A stretch of 64,000 nt of DNA, from the NCBI GenBank assembly GCA_036245805.1, contig BTRK01000002.1, positions 14,625,067-14,689,066 on the forward strand, written 5' to 3'. Source of the stretch: Pristionchus mayeri (lineage: Eukaryota > Nematoda > Chromadorea > Rhabditida > Neodiplogasteridae). The notes below the pieces were generated by a model, which ran no database searches, was not told the origin of the DNA, and saw only the letters and a list, made by a program, of their open reading frames with translations. Made by a program: the position numbers and the translations under genes. Shown here piece after piece: positions 1-10,552 of this stretch. Numbering within the stretch: the first letter of the stretch is position 1; each line of letters opens with the position of its first letter.

Positions 1-751
1 GTCCCGGGAGGCAGTATTATCTAGAAGAATAATACGTTTTCCGGTGTGGTTTTTGGTAATGATAACAAGAACAAGGCAAATAACTCACGGTTCTGCGATA
101 ATAAATGCAGGTGAAATAGGAGAATGACACCTCGAGCCACAGAGCGATGTAAATAATCTGCGATTTTTTATAAACTTCCGTTTTTACAGCTATTTATCAT
201 TCATCTCTTCAATTTATCACGTCTTGTGATTAACACCAAATGAGGATAGGTAATTATCATTTACTAATTGTACTACATAGATTGTTTTTCAAAGCAGCAA
301 AAAATAAATTGTATTTTTCTTGACGTTACAAGTAAAAAACAAAGACTTACAAGGTATTGCTTAATATCGATGTAGTCAGCAACGAACGAGTTTGAGTACA
401 TGATCCCACAGTTAAGCACAACAAATGGCGAATTACTGCTCATTAACATGTCGGCCAACATTGATGAAAACTCAATCCAATGTATTTGACTAATCGAGAA
501 TATAATCCTTACTTGTAACGAGAACAGATATTTCCTGTACGACCTCGCTCGAGTATCTGTATCAAAAACAATGAGAAGGCACACGATCGTGCTGATACCG
601 ACCGAAGTAGTTCCTGAAATTAACACAAATCAGTTGGGATGTATATACAATCTGATATTTGACTGTAGGAAAGTAAAACGTGGTTACCAATTAAGTGATG
701 CGCCGAGACAACAGCTGATTGGAATTCCTCGCTCAGTTCGGTTGAGTTCAT
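1..751 (-). CDS. Serpentine chemoreceptor (Srh/Sri-like), 5' part
   Basis: Likely a nematode seven-transmembrane chemoreceptor of sensory neurons. Exon 1 is 751-688 (ATG at 751; starts MNSTELSEEF), exon 2 is 613-351, and a third exon probably begins at position 20 and leaves the window. Phases join cleanly (exon 1 ends in phase 1, exon 2 starts with 2 nt), donors are GTAACC and GTAAGT, and the exon 2 acceptor is TTTCAG. The translation gives an outer N-terminus, a hydrophobic helix (VGISTIVCLLIVFD), a short basic loop containing YRKYLFSLQ, then a second hydrophobic stretch. The yR-yLL-Q pattern after helix 1 is typical of the Srh/Sri superfamily, but the subfamily cannot be fixed from two helices. 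Confidence 0.55.
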
Positions 752-878
752 CGAGAGCAGACTAACGCGTGTCCGAGTCTAAGGAAAGTGCTTACAAATT
801 GTTGCTTCGAATCCCGAGTACTTTCTTCCCTGAAGATCGCTTGTGTAATTACTGTAGCGACTACGTCGAACTACAAAC

Positions 879-1085
879 ATGAAAAGTTCAGACTACAAAT
901 TGCGAAAAGCGAGTGCGAATTGCATATGGCTCACTAAAAAAGTGGATAGATACTTTGGCATTCCTGATAACAGGATTGAATCAACTATGGATCAAGCCAT
1001 GTGTTTGTGTAGGTGCATACAATCACTCGAGTTCCCACGTGCCACAGCTGAGGTTTTGTTATTGAAAGGACATGAACTAATCTAA
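879..1085 (+). CDS. Small ORF of unknown function
   Basis: A 68-codon open frame starts 127 bp from the chemoreceptor start in divergent orientation. The last 30 codons (for example QSLEFPRATAEVLLL) read like real protein and could be a terminal exon, with possible intron borders near 961-990 and 1009. I do not recognise a family. It may equally be chance. Confidence 0.2.
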   Translation: MKSSDYKLRKASANCIWLTKKVDRYFGIPDNRIESTMDQAMCLCRCIQSLEFPRATAEVLLLKGHELI

Positions 1086-1979
1086 TAATTTTCTGTTAAA
1101 GCGCAATGAATAAAGATAGATACTAGACAAATAGACAGATAAATATAGATGCATGCAGTTTTATCAACGATAGCTGAGGTGACTGTAAGCCAGGAAAGGT
1201 GACTTTCCTTATGTGCACCAAGAATGTGTGTGTATCCGGAGTGGTATACATTGTGTGTAGCCTGTATTGAAGTATGCTTTGTATTTGTACATACATACGC
1301 GTAAGCATGCTTCATCGTCATATCTCTCCTTCTTTAAAGGTTAAGATGACTCCATGTAAAAGCTAGTATTGTATATTATCGGAAGACGAGGTGAGTTCTG
1401 GTAAATATTTCATTGTGTTGCCTGCGGGTTCCTCACTGGGAATTCCCACTGTAATCCCACTGGAACAGTCGCTATCGGGATGGCAGTGAATTTCACAGTG
1501 GGGACTAGGGTCGGCAAAGCGATAGCGATATAACGGGCCCGCTGCGTCTCCCTCTCTGCTAGCGGGCCCGTGACCTCGGAAAGAGAGAGCGGGGGAATAG
1601 CGGGCCCGTTATTATCGAATTGCCAACACGGGAGACACCGCAATGATCCTACTGACATGAGAGAACCCTTTACCAGAGAGATGACACTGCTAGGTGGGGC
1701 AGTCCGGAGGGGCCGGATGCCAGATAAGACTACGAATCCATGCTTGTATAATGTGGTTCTAGGTAACACTTACCTTCTGCGTCCATTTTACTTTCTCCAC
1801 AATTTTTCTCCCATGTACACTCAAAATCGTATACAAAATCGTATAGTGCGATAACTACAATTATTTTTCGTGTTTGTAGCATTCAATTTTCACATGATCA
1901 AATGACCAACTGAGAGATCGCAAATTCTGTGATGTTTTTTTATATTGTCTGTCGACGTGAAACACTTTATTCGACAGCT
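1086..1979. other. Intergenic stretch with GC-rich inverted motif
   Basis: No coding exon is seen between the small ORF and the nuclear receptor stop codon. At about 1527-1615 the motif GCGGGCCCG occurs three times, the outer two (ATAACGGGCCCGCT and AGCGGGCCCGTTAT) in inverted orientation, suggesting a small palindromic element. Short repeated pieces such as TTTACCAGAGAGA (about 1671) also occur near 57.55 kb, so part of this stretch is probably transposon-derived. Confidence 0.35.
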
Positions 1980-4900
1980 CTACTGAGAATGAATGACACT
2001 CTCTGTGAAGGGGATTCGGCACTGGTACAGGCCCATCGCAACTGCCATCATGTGCTGACTCTGAATTTCAATTATTGATTAACTCGATCCGAGTTACAGT
2101 ACCTTCTGCCAGGATGTTAGCTCTGTGGCCAGATTGGCGATTGATAGGATTTTAGCGAAGCGAGCTGGGCCCTAGAATGATATCTTCATTATCCTATCTT
2201 TTATTATTTTATTTGTACCTCATTAACGCCATATTGCGTCAGTACGTAGGAAAGTAGTGATTTGGCGCACCTGAAAATCATGAACTGGGTTCGACCGTGG
2301 TACTAATTGAGGACGCTGGGCATGTCCCGGGAACGCGAGAGACTTACTTCCATACACTTTCTATCCAGGGGCATGTCTGTCGACAGTAATTATTATCAAG
2401 GAAGCCAGATGTTCCTATCAATTGTCTCTGCCTCAAGAATGAGTGAGGCTTTGAGTGTTTTAGCACGTACCTCTCCTTCTCGTGCTGAAGCAGGATCACA
2501 TCGAAAGGGCACAGATCTTCCAGCACTGAACAAGATATTTAGTGTTTAACTGAGGAGCTGCTAGGCGATATGCAGTAATGAAATTAACTCAGAAGGCTAA
2601 GAAGCATACGAAAGGATAAAATGAAGAACTCACTCGGATTGCAAACGATGATCATCTTGAGCAGCACATATTCGCGACTGTCCAAGTTCACCTTCAAATT
2701 TACCTTCGCAATTCTCCGCCATGTGTGCATACCTCTCTGATCGCCGCGATTAGTGCGGTGTGAAAGTGCATCGTGTCCCGTGATTCTTCTTGCCTTAAAT
2801 TTTTTAATGTTATCCTAATTCCCGGTTCTATTCAATCTCACAATTCACGGCTCCAGCTCATGACGCTTCCATCGGGGTAGATTGTCCGTTCGGAGTGCTG
2901 ACAGAACGAGTAGAAGGCTGTGGCGAAGTTGGAGCAGACGACTGCCGAGGCAAGTAGGACTCGCTGAGATTATTTATTCGCGATCGAAATAGGATTTTGG
3001 TTTTGTTGGCAGTGGCTTTATTTGAATAATGTGTATGCATAAAATAAAAATTAGCACTGATATTCTCGTGGGTCGGGCAGGGAGAGTAGATCAAATACCT
3101 TGGAGCAATCTGCTAGAAGGTAGTAGACAGGCAGGGCTTTGATGAATTCGATCGTATAGACGATGTCCTTAAAATGTGTTTCACCTTGTTAGATTATTTT
3201 TTAAAAGAATTGTCTGACCTGGAAAGTCCAGATCTTCTTGGAATTGTAGTCGAAATGAACGAAATCGAAGAACGTTCTTCGCCTTATCATAACCTGAAAA
3301 ATTTCTCATGTTAGACTCTATTATGAGAACTTCCTCGTGCTCGTGGATCACTCTGAATTCCCCATTCAGGAGTCTAACTGGGATATCCACTTTCCTATTT
3401 CTATGGAAACAATAAACAAGAAAGGATGGGAGTTAGACAAAGGATTATCATCTCTGATCGAGAAGCCTCTAGTAAACGAACCTCGATCGGGAGTACAAAC
3501 AATTCGAGGTCGTACGGCTGAGCGTTCATGTGCTGAAAAATTCGAAGTATAAAAGTCTGTCTTTTTTCAATCTCACTTATGCAATAGTCGATAATTTTTT
3601 TAATAGTTTGGAAGTAAACAGTGACCGGCGTTTGGACTTTGATTCTCACTTCGAAGTGCATTCCCAGCTTGGAGTCTCCACTAAGGAAATGGTCGATGCT
3701 CAATCCTGCCATGAGACGGGGAGTATACGTGGAGCTCCTGAGGATGAACGGAAATTAGTTTTTATCTTGTTTACAGATTTTCGAGCATATAACATTCCCA
3801 AATAACTAGGATGAATATGTCCTGTATAATCGACAAATACTTTAATTTCACCTCAGACGTTGATGCGCGTCTTCAAGGAACAGTAATTCCTGCATCATTT
3901 TGTCAATCTTCGATTCAATTGGCAGGGGACTCCGAGTGAGCTAAACATGTGAGTGTAAGGCTTCCCAAAACCCAAAATATAAATATGATTTCAAAGCTCT
4001 TTTTTAAATATGTGCCCCGAGATCCACTCAGTAAACGATTTAACCATGGGGCACAGGGTTCTTATTGTGACAGTGAAACTCAAATTTTCCAGCAATGCTG
4101 GAATCACTGCTTTTAAGCTTAAAAGCGTACATCTTCTGCACGGTGCAAGAGAAATAAAACGGAATAAAAACCCATTCTTACCTGAATTTCCTGCTCCTCT
4201 TGCTCTTGATTCTCTTCCTCTTCGGATTGCACTGCTGGAAATCACAACATTTTATAGAAATTGCTTGAGAAAGTTCACTCATTGCGAAAGAGATCATGCA
4301 CTTGATAGTTTTATTCAGAACCCATTTATTTTGAAGACAGCTTGCATATTAATACTTCAGCAAACACTCGTGTATCTTCACTGGCATGTGAAACCTAACC
4401 TGTACATTTTTTTTCAATTTTCCATTCATTTCGAAATAATCAATGTATTCTAGAAGGCTTGACATGGTACGCAAACCATCGGGATCCATTCCGGAAGCGA
4501 GACACAACTCGAAGCGGCACTTCTTGCAGAGAGACCGGACAACTGAAATTATCTCATTTTTTTCTTCCTTTAAGTGAACTGGTTCCGCTGAGAAAAATCC
4601 TATCGTATGTGTTATCACAGTAAAATAAAATGGTGTTGTTACGCTTTCCGGTCACTTATAAGATATTTTTCAACAATTTATCACTCACAGCATGACAGCA
4701 CACAGCATGGCGAGGCATTTTACTCACTCACTTAGATACAACAGAACAAGATTGAATGCTCAAAGGTAATTCGAAAGTGGCCCTTCACTCACAGCAGGCC
4801 TTGCTATCGCCTGCTTCGCCCTTGCACGAGTATTTCTTGTTGAAGGCGACGGAGCGACGGAAGAACGAGCGACAGCCATTGCAGGAGAGAGACTGCATTT

Positions 4901-6546
4901 GATGATAAGTGCATTATTTTAATTTTTAAAATACTAGGTTGATGCAAAAGTCTTGCGGTTTTTTGTGTCCGTATTTTGAACTATCACAATTATCTCGTCC
5001 GAAATCACAATGGCTAACAAACATAGCAGTGTTTATAGGTATGTTTGTACTTTACATACACACATTTCAATCAATCCGGTATCGCAATCAACACAATAAA
5101 TTATGATAAAGCCAATTAGAATTTATTCTCAAAATTTTGCATTAAATGTATTTCAGTGGATATTTGTTGGCAAAATTCACGAAACCTGCCCATACTGATG
5201 TCTGAGAAGTATTACGTATACCCTTTCAGAAAATATGTTTCAGTTGTGCATCGATTAAGTTTGGACCGAATTACATGATATTGAAAATATGCTGTCGATG
5301 CTAGATACATGAAACTTTTTGGGATTTTTTGCATCGAAGACCAAACATACAGGCTTCACTATGAGTGGGCTATATTCAACCACCAAGAGGCTTTATTCTC
5401 TGAAAAAATATTTGCGCCTGCACCTTTCTCGTTTCAGAAAATTTGAATTTCTCATTTTCCAAAAATATGTGAAATTAACATAAAAAATGCAATATGTAGT
5501 CATTTACAGATCAATGCATTTCTCAAAAGGATGTAACTTCCATCATCCATGAGAAAAAGTATGTATAGGGTAAAGATGGGATCTTCATATAACCACCAGG
5601 AATTGAGCATTCATGCTTCAGAGGAAACATAATATTGAAAAATGTGTAGTTTTCGATGGATAAATGTTCGCAATTTTAACTTTGTCCTGCTCTCGCCTCT
5701 CCGATTGGGCAATGCTGATAGGGTGTGCATATGAAAGAGTATGCAAGGCCTCATTAGTAATTAATATACGGAAGCTCATCGGCTAAACTGAAAGGAAGAT
5801 GGAAGACAAAATATCAAAAAACCGCAAGACTTTTGCATCAACCTAATACATAATTTTGAAAAAGTCTGTTAGTGGTTTCCCCATTTGTATATTTTTACAT
5901 TATTTTCGACTCTGTTTCAGGAGCGCTTTTCTGCTCTCTAAAAAAACTGAAATGATTGATTTTCCTCTGATTCAAGATACGTTTCACGTAATTTACAAAA
6001 TGATTAGCAATTATCGTTGGCGATATCGATTGGGAAATTCTAAAAACAACAAATCAATAATCTGGTCACTTTGTAATGCGGGCCGGTGGCCTTCTTCCCA
6101 CAGACAGTGTCTCTTTTAGTGGTTTCCCTATTTGTATATTTTTACATCATTTTCGACTCTGTTTTAGGTGCGCTTTTCTGCTCTCTAAAAAACTGAAATG
6201 ATTGATTTTCCTCTGATTCAAGATAGGTTTCAGTGAATTCACAAAAACATTAGCAGTTATCGTTTGCTATATCGATTTGGAAATTCGAGAAACAACGAAT
6301 CAATAATCTGTTCACTTTGTAGTGCGTGCCGGTGGCCTTCTTTCCGCAGACGGTGCAGCAATCAGTCTGATGACGACGAGTGTAGCTCCGACGCTTCCCC
6401 TCACTTCAACATTTTGTTTGGTTCTTTGCAAGAGAACCTCATCAGCATTTGCTACCCTGTTTTCTGAATACACTTATTTGTATATTAGAATAGTTGATAA
6501 TTTAATTCTACTCACTTCGTCGCAAAGGAACAGCTGACATGGGCAT
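1980..6546 (-). CDS. Nuclear hormone receptor (C4 zinc-finger DBD plus LBD)
   Basis: Ligand-regulated type transcription factor. Proposed exons (minus, high to low): 6546-6516, 6463-6405, 6366-6316, 4892-4793, 4542-4400, 4217-4182, 3940-3852, 3737-3650, 3532-3482, 3293-3219, 3167-3099, 2963-2842, 2793-2733, 2691-2634, 2525-2471, 2270-2219, 2171-2103, 2060-1980 (stop TAG). All phases agree and give about 429 residues, normal for the family. The DNA-binding domain shows CTVCGKKATGTHYK, then CNGCRSFFRR (P-box) and CKKCRFELCLASGMDP. The hinge helix is DKMMQELLFLE. The ligand-binding domain shows DIVYTIEFIKALPV, RVLLASAVVCSNF, SREYVLLKMIIVCNP, AKSLLSYVLTQYG and GPARFAKIL. The acidic exon 4217-4182 is the least certain. 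Intron 3 (about 1.4 kb) carries a mariner-type element and a partial copy of exon 3. Which nhr subfamily it belongs to is unclear. Confidence 0.85.
4937..5843. mobile_element. Non-autonomous mariner-type element, perfect TIRs
   Basis: Perfect 29-bp terminal inverted repeats begin GGTTGATGCAAAAGTCTTGC at 4937 and end at 5843. The element is flanked by TA on both sides (4935-4936 and 5844-5845), the target duplication of Tc1/mariner transposons. The 907-bp interior has no usable transposase frame, so it is a deletion derivative or MITE. It sits in the third intron of the nuclear receptor gene. The identical ends suggest a recent insertion. Confidence 0.85.
5871..6364. repeat. Two-copy tandem duplication covering NHR exon 3
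   Basis: Segments 5871-6117 and 6118-6364 are about 247-bp direct repeats (both begin AGTGGTTTCCC). On the minus strand the upstream copy carries exon 3 of the nuclear receptor with its donor. The second copy (about 6109-6071) keeps the donor and the residues VCGKKATGPHYK but lacks the first zinc-binding cysteine and an acceptor, so it looks like a dead partial exon inside the intron. Confidence 0.7.
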
Positions 6547-7409
6547 CCATTGCGAACAACATTGCTTCCTGTAAATTCAATTCATTAATAGCGAATCAGC
6601 ACTGTAATCTCGAAACGTTCTGGAGCTGAACTTCAAGCGGTCACCAACATTGCATTACCAAGAAAGGTATGGCAAAAATATTTAAATAAAAAGAGACGAT
6701 CTGTGAGAGGTGTGAGAAAGAATGTAGAGTGGGCGAGGGGAATAATTTTGCAAATCACTCTTCACGATTGTTTTTGAGTGTCTCCATGCGCTCATCAAAA
6801 CAAGCGAAGGGTGGCCGCACTTTCCCCTGCACTTCCACCTCATTTCTGATCGAAATTATCTATGTCTTTTCAACATTACACAGATTTGTGATTTGTTATT
6901 CCATTCCTCTTCTTTCCCGAAGAACACGTTACTCGCACTGTTCAAAGGGCAAGCAATAGTTCAAATGAATATTTTTCACTCGTGGCGTGCTTCAGTGATT
7001 TTATCCTCCATTGATAAAACATTGCAAAAGAAGGAAACGTGTGATCGCGGATTCTTAGTATTGCATGTATAAACTGATTCGGTGAAATGGCATCGAGTCC
7101 TCGCAAGGAACTGTTCATGACCATCCTTCTTTCATGGAACTAACGATTACGATGCAATAGCTGAATGCATCCACTGTATGTGTCAGTGATGGCAGATCGG
7201 CATGTGCTCCCCTCGTTTCACACGCTCTCTCGCTCTGCCTGGCCCTGAGAGAGCACACGAAATGGGGAGGGTGCATACCGAGTTGTCAACACTAGTATGT
7301 GCCAGCTGCGTCCGCGGATAGACACTGGTGTGAATTCATTTTCAAATGCGTTGCTTATCTTTCCTTCATAGAGTCTAACCTCTCCACTTCGTTTTCTCCA
7401 TGACGTCAG
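6547..7409. other. Intergenic region between NHR start and F-box-like gene
   Basis: This holds the presumed 5' regions of the minus-strand nuclear receptor and the plus-strand F-box-like gene. No exon was identified. GAGAGAG/CTCTCTC short inverted tracts at about 7225-7255 resemble others at 8446-8505 and 9703-9738 and may be relics of one small palindromic element. Confidence 0.3.
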
Positions 7410-8769
7410 CCTCAAAAATTCAACAAATCTCGACAACTTACCATCTGATATCATTCGAAGTATCATTAGACTCCGTCAGGAGTCAATCGATATCATGAGA
7501 CTGGTAAGGAGTGGTCAATCGCTATTTTAAGATTTTTTCGATGTAATTAAATATTTGCGAAGAATATTGTGTTTCAGAAGTAGTCGACCTCACCGCGCTA
7601 GATATACACACTATATACCTAGCGTAGTCGTATCTTAACGACTGTAAACTTGCTTGACGTGGCTGCATCTTTATCTTTTTACCTTATATTGTGTTTCAGA
7701 TCACCCCTCGTTGGAACTCTGTCGTCTTGGACTATTTGAGCGATCGGCATAAGCTACCTGTACTCGAGTCATTTCAGTGGTTCATGAATACCCTGGGCGA
7801 TGCATACATCCGAATGCAAATTCCTATTCAACATCACCGCTTTTTCGGAATTGAAAGCTGGGGTGTCGGAGATGCTTCAGATCCTGTAGACGTGAGCAAC
7901 AATGCATTGAAACCATTTTCCAATCTAGAAAATTCAGTAGTCCATAAAAAATAAATTTCATCTAGCTCAAACAAATTAAATTTTTTTGCAGGTTGTAGAA
8001 TACGATTGTGAAAATAATGGATCACTGCTGAGGAGAGAGTGGTTCTCGAAGCGCCTCAATAGAATGCTCAAACGATGTTCATATATTGAAAAATTCGAAA
8101 TGGAGATGGATATACATGAAGGAGGGTTGCAAATAGTAGACCTTTTGAAATCTGCTATGGGTGATGTAACAGTTCACCAAATGCGTTACCCTAGACTTCA
8201 CTATTTCACCCAGCACTCTAGGTAAGCTCTAATTTGTATAAATATGGCGTTATTTTAAGAAAATACTCATTTTCAGAGCTAACATAACCAGAGCTCTCCG
8301 TAATTTCTCAGTTCGTCGTTATTGCCATAATGGAGATCAATATATTTGTGTTGAGTATGCACTTTTGAAGAAATATGCCATATTTATTTTTAAAAAAGAA
8401 ATAAACTGTAGTGTTTTCTATAATCATCTGTATCTCTTCAAACCATACGCTCTCTCGTTGGTCAGAGTGAGCGAGAGAGTGCATGATATGGAGAGAGCGA
8501 GACCATTACTCTGTCTTTGAGGATCGACAACAATTCATGAATTCCTCTCGGACGCCGTTCAACTAGTGCCGAGGATAGAGCTGATTGCGATCAAGTGGTT
8601 CGAGGACGACAACTCGCAATATTCTCAACAGCGTGCATTCGATTTCTGCAAGCACTTGGCCAGTGTAATCGAGAAAGCGGCCAAAGTTGCCGTCACTTGT
8701 CATATGAGTTATCCAAGCGAGAGTTGCGCAAAATTCCATTTCGTCATCACTCCACAACCTCAGGCATGA
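7410..8769 (+). CDS. F-box-like protein, 5' end unresolved
   Basis: Likely substrate adaptor of an SCF ubiquitin ligase. Exons: 7410-7503 (LPSDIIRSIIRL, MRL), 7700-7891 (starts ITPRWNSVVLDYL), 7992-8221, 8277 to about 8370, and a last exon about 8521-8769 with stop TGA. The first joins agree in phase and use good sites (TTTCAG, TTTGCAG; GTGAGC, GTAAGC). LPSDII-I-L followed by RLITPRWNSVVLDYL matches the nematode F-box pattern. The C-terminal part (NRMLKRCSYIEKFEM; IELIAIKWFED) resembles the variable substrate domain of these fast-evolving genes. The end of exon 4 is not resolved, and the initiating ATG was not found. Exon 5 could belong to a separate paralogue fragment. Confidence 0.5.
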
Positions 8770-8944
8770 ATATTGTACAAACTGATCGCTATTGTTTTTG
8801 CAGTTTTTAGTTGTTTTAGATTGCTTCATTTGTATTTCGAACTTCTAAGAGGTAGAAGTTCATGCTAGTAATCATATTTTCTACGATACTCATTATTCAA
8901 TAAAAAACGTGCCCTGAAATCAGGGCAAATTTCAAGTTATCAAA

Positions 8945-9381
8945 ATGAATTTAAGAAGATCGAGAACTTTAGTTTTCAACACGATTTCCTTGATCATTCA
9001 ACATTTATCTTGTTTATCCGAGAAGCCATCTGAAGACGGTGGCGGATGCCTCGACAACAGCGACGGCGCCCGTTGCGACCGATCCAACGGCGACGGCAGC
9101 AGCAGCTGGGATGAAGAGTGCAGAGCGCGCGGCTGTCTGCGGGTGCTAATGGTATATCAGACACTAGCTCGGATGAGAACCCACCAGAGACAACCAAAAA
9201 AGAACCCTTCTCGAGTATTTTCACATTTGGCTACCACACTGTCAAAATTCCAACTGCGATCTACTGCGGAAGGGTATTATTTGGGGTTCTAATCATGGAC
9301 TCCGACCTGGCCAGGTGTCTTCTCGAGGCCATCAGCGACATTCATCGCTCCCTTGGCGAGGTTTGCAGTGGCACCGGCTAG
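8945..9381 (+). CDS. Hypothetical protein, exon structure unresolved
   Basis: Two overlapping open frames, 8945-9292 and 9118-9381, cover this stretch. The second reads more like protein: an acidic start (SDTSSDENPPETTKKE), a hydrophobic middle (TAIYCGRVLFGVLIMDS) and an end LLEAISDIHRSLGEV. The GC-rich alanine/threonine or serine/glycine-rich part at 9020-9110 differs in composition from its neighbours. A splice around 9145-9160 could link frames. No family recognised. Confidence 0.25.
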
Positions 9382-10552
9382 AGCAGTAGTTCCCTGAAGA
9401 TTTCTCTAATATGAATGAATACTTACTGAATATTATCCCGCTTTGAATTCAATGCAAAATGCGCAACCTCTCATTGATGTGCATTTATCAACATTACGTA
9501 CCTCCATTTATATGCAGATTTAGGCGGATGAGAGGAGGCGCTCGCGATGAAAAGGAGATGGAGTACACCCTTAAAGGAGCAATAACAGCAAATCTGGCGA
9601 TATCAGTCTGATAACATACACTTTCGAAATTTGCATTATGAAATCTTAGGACAGCGTTATCGTCGATCGTATGCATTCTACTTTGACTTTGCCGCATAGG
9701 CAACGGGTGAGAGAGCGCAATGAAGTGAGAGAGCGCCTTATCATTCCTCATAGCTCACCGAGCCAAGCAGTTTCGCTTTCAACCCTCTTTTAAATACTAG
9801 GCACCTAGAACTCTCATGTGATTGTATGGCACAACGGTGAAATGCTGTATACGAGTTTTTTTTATTTTGAAATGTGAAACGCGTCTCAGCTTTTTTCTTT
9901 CGAAACGCTCAATTTCGGAAGAAATACATACTCATTCACTTCCGGAAAGAGAATTTTATTGACCTGTGACTATTTTTCTCAAGTTAAATCTATGTGTCAC
10001 AGACACAGTGGCGCGATAAAAAGATAAAGGTAAAAAAGGTTCAGGTTCAGGTCACAGTGCATCCACATCAATCAATTTTAAAGCCGTCAAGAGATGACAA
10101 CGCTATTTGGTGAAGCATATTTTATTTTATTTTTATTTTCTTTGCGCGCATACTGTTTCAAATCGGCGCTACCATACAAGGTTCTTCACGTAAAGTAGCT
10201 TGTTTATTCGATTGCAAACTGTTAAAATTGTGATTCGATTGTAAACTCACAGCGTTCTGACCCCCATTGTTCTCTCCAGATAAGGGTAGACAAAGGGATT
10301 AATATTTTGAACTTTCCCGCAAAAACCCGAACTGCAAAACGCGGGACTAGGCTGTTTGAAAGCGCTTCCATATTTGAAAACATTCTGAAACATAAAACAA
10401 GTACCCCATTTTGGCAACTCTGAGCACATGTGCATCTTATATTAGGAGTGAAACACAAATTCCCCTGGTCACATTCGTGGAGCGAGAGGGACATTCGCGG
10501 CAGGGCATTTTATGTTTCAGTAGGTATTCAAGTTTCCTGATTGCAGTTCGAT
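9382..10552. other. Intergenic stretch with a dispersed SINE-like repeat
   Basis: No exon is supported here. Positions about 10020-10110 (GGTAAA...GCATCCACATCAATCAATTTTA...) resemble 56766-56850 (GGTAAA...GCAGCCACATCAAGCGATTTTA...), so both are copies of one dispersed short repeat. Confidence 0.35.

Noticed and set aside
2348..2431. Extra minus-strand exon of the nuclear receptor (QRQLIGTSGFLDN...)
   Set aside because: It fits in phase, but skipping it joins HEKER to CAKSLLSYVL, which matches the ligand-binding domain better.
4010..4453. 147-codon plus-strand ORF
   Set aside because: It is antisense to nuclear receptor exons that fit a continuous model; the translation has no recognisable pattern.
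9118..9381. Assigning a family to the C-terminal piece near 9.3 kb
   Set aside because: No motif is specific enough; kept only as hypothetical.
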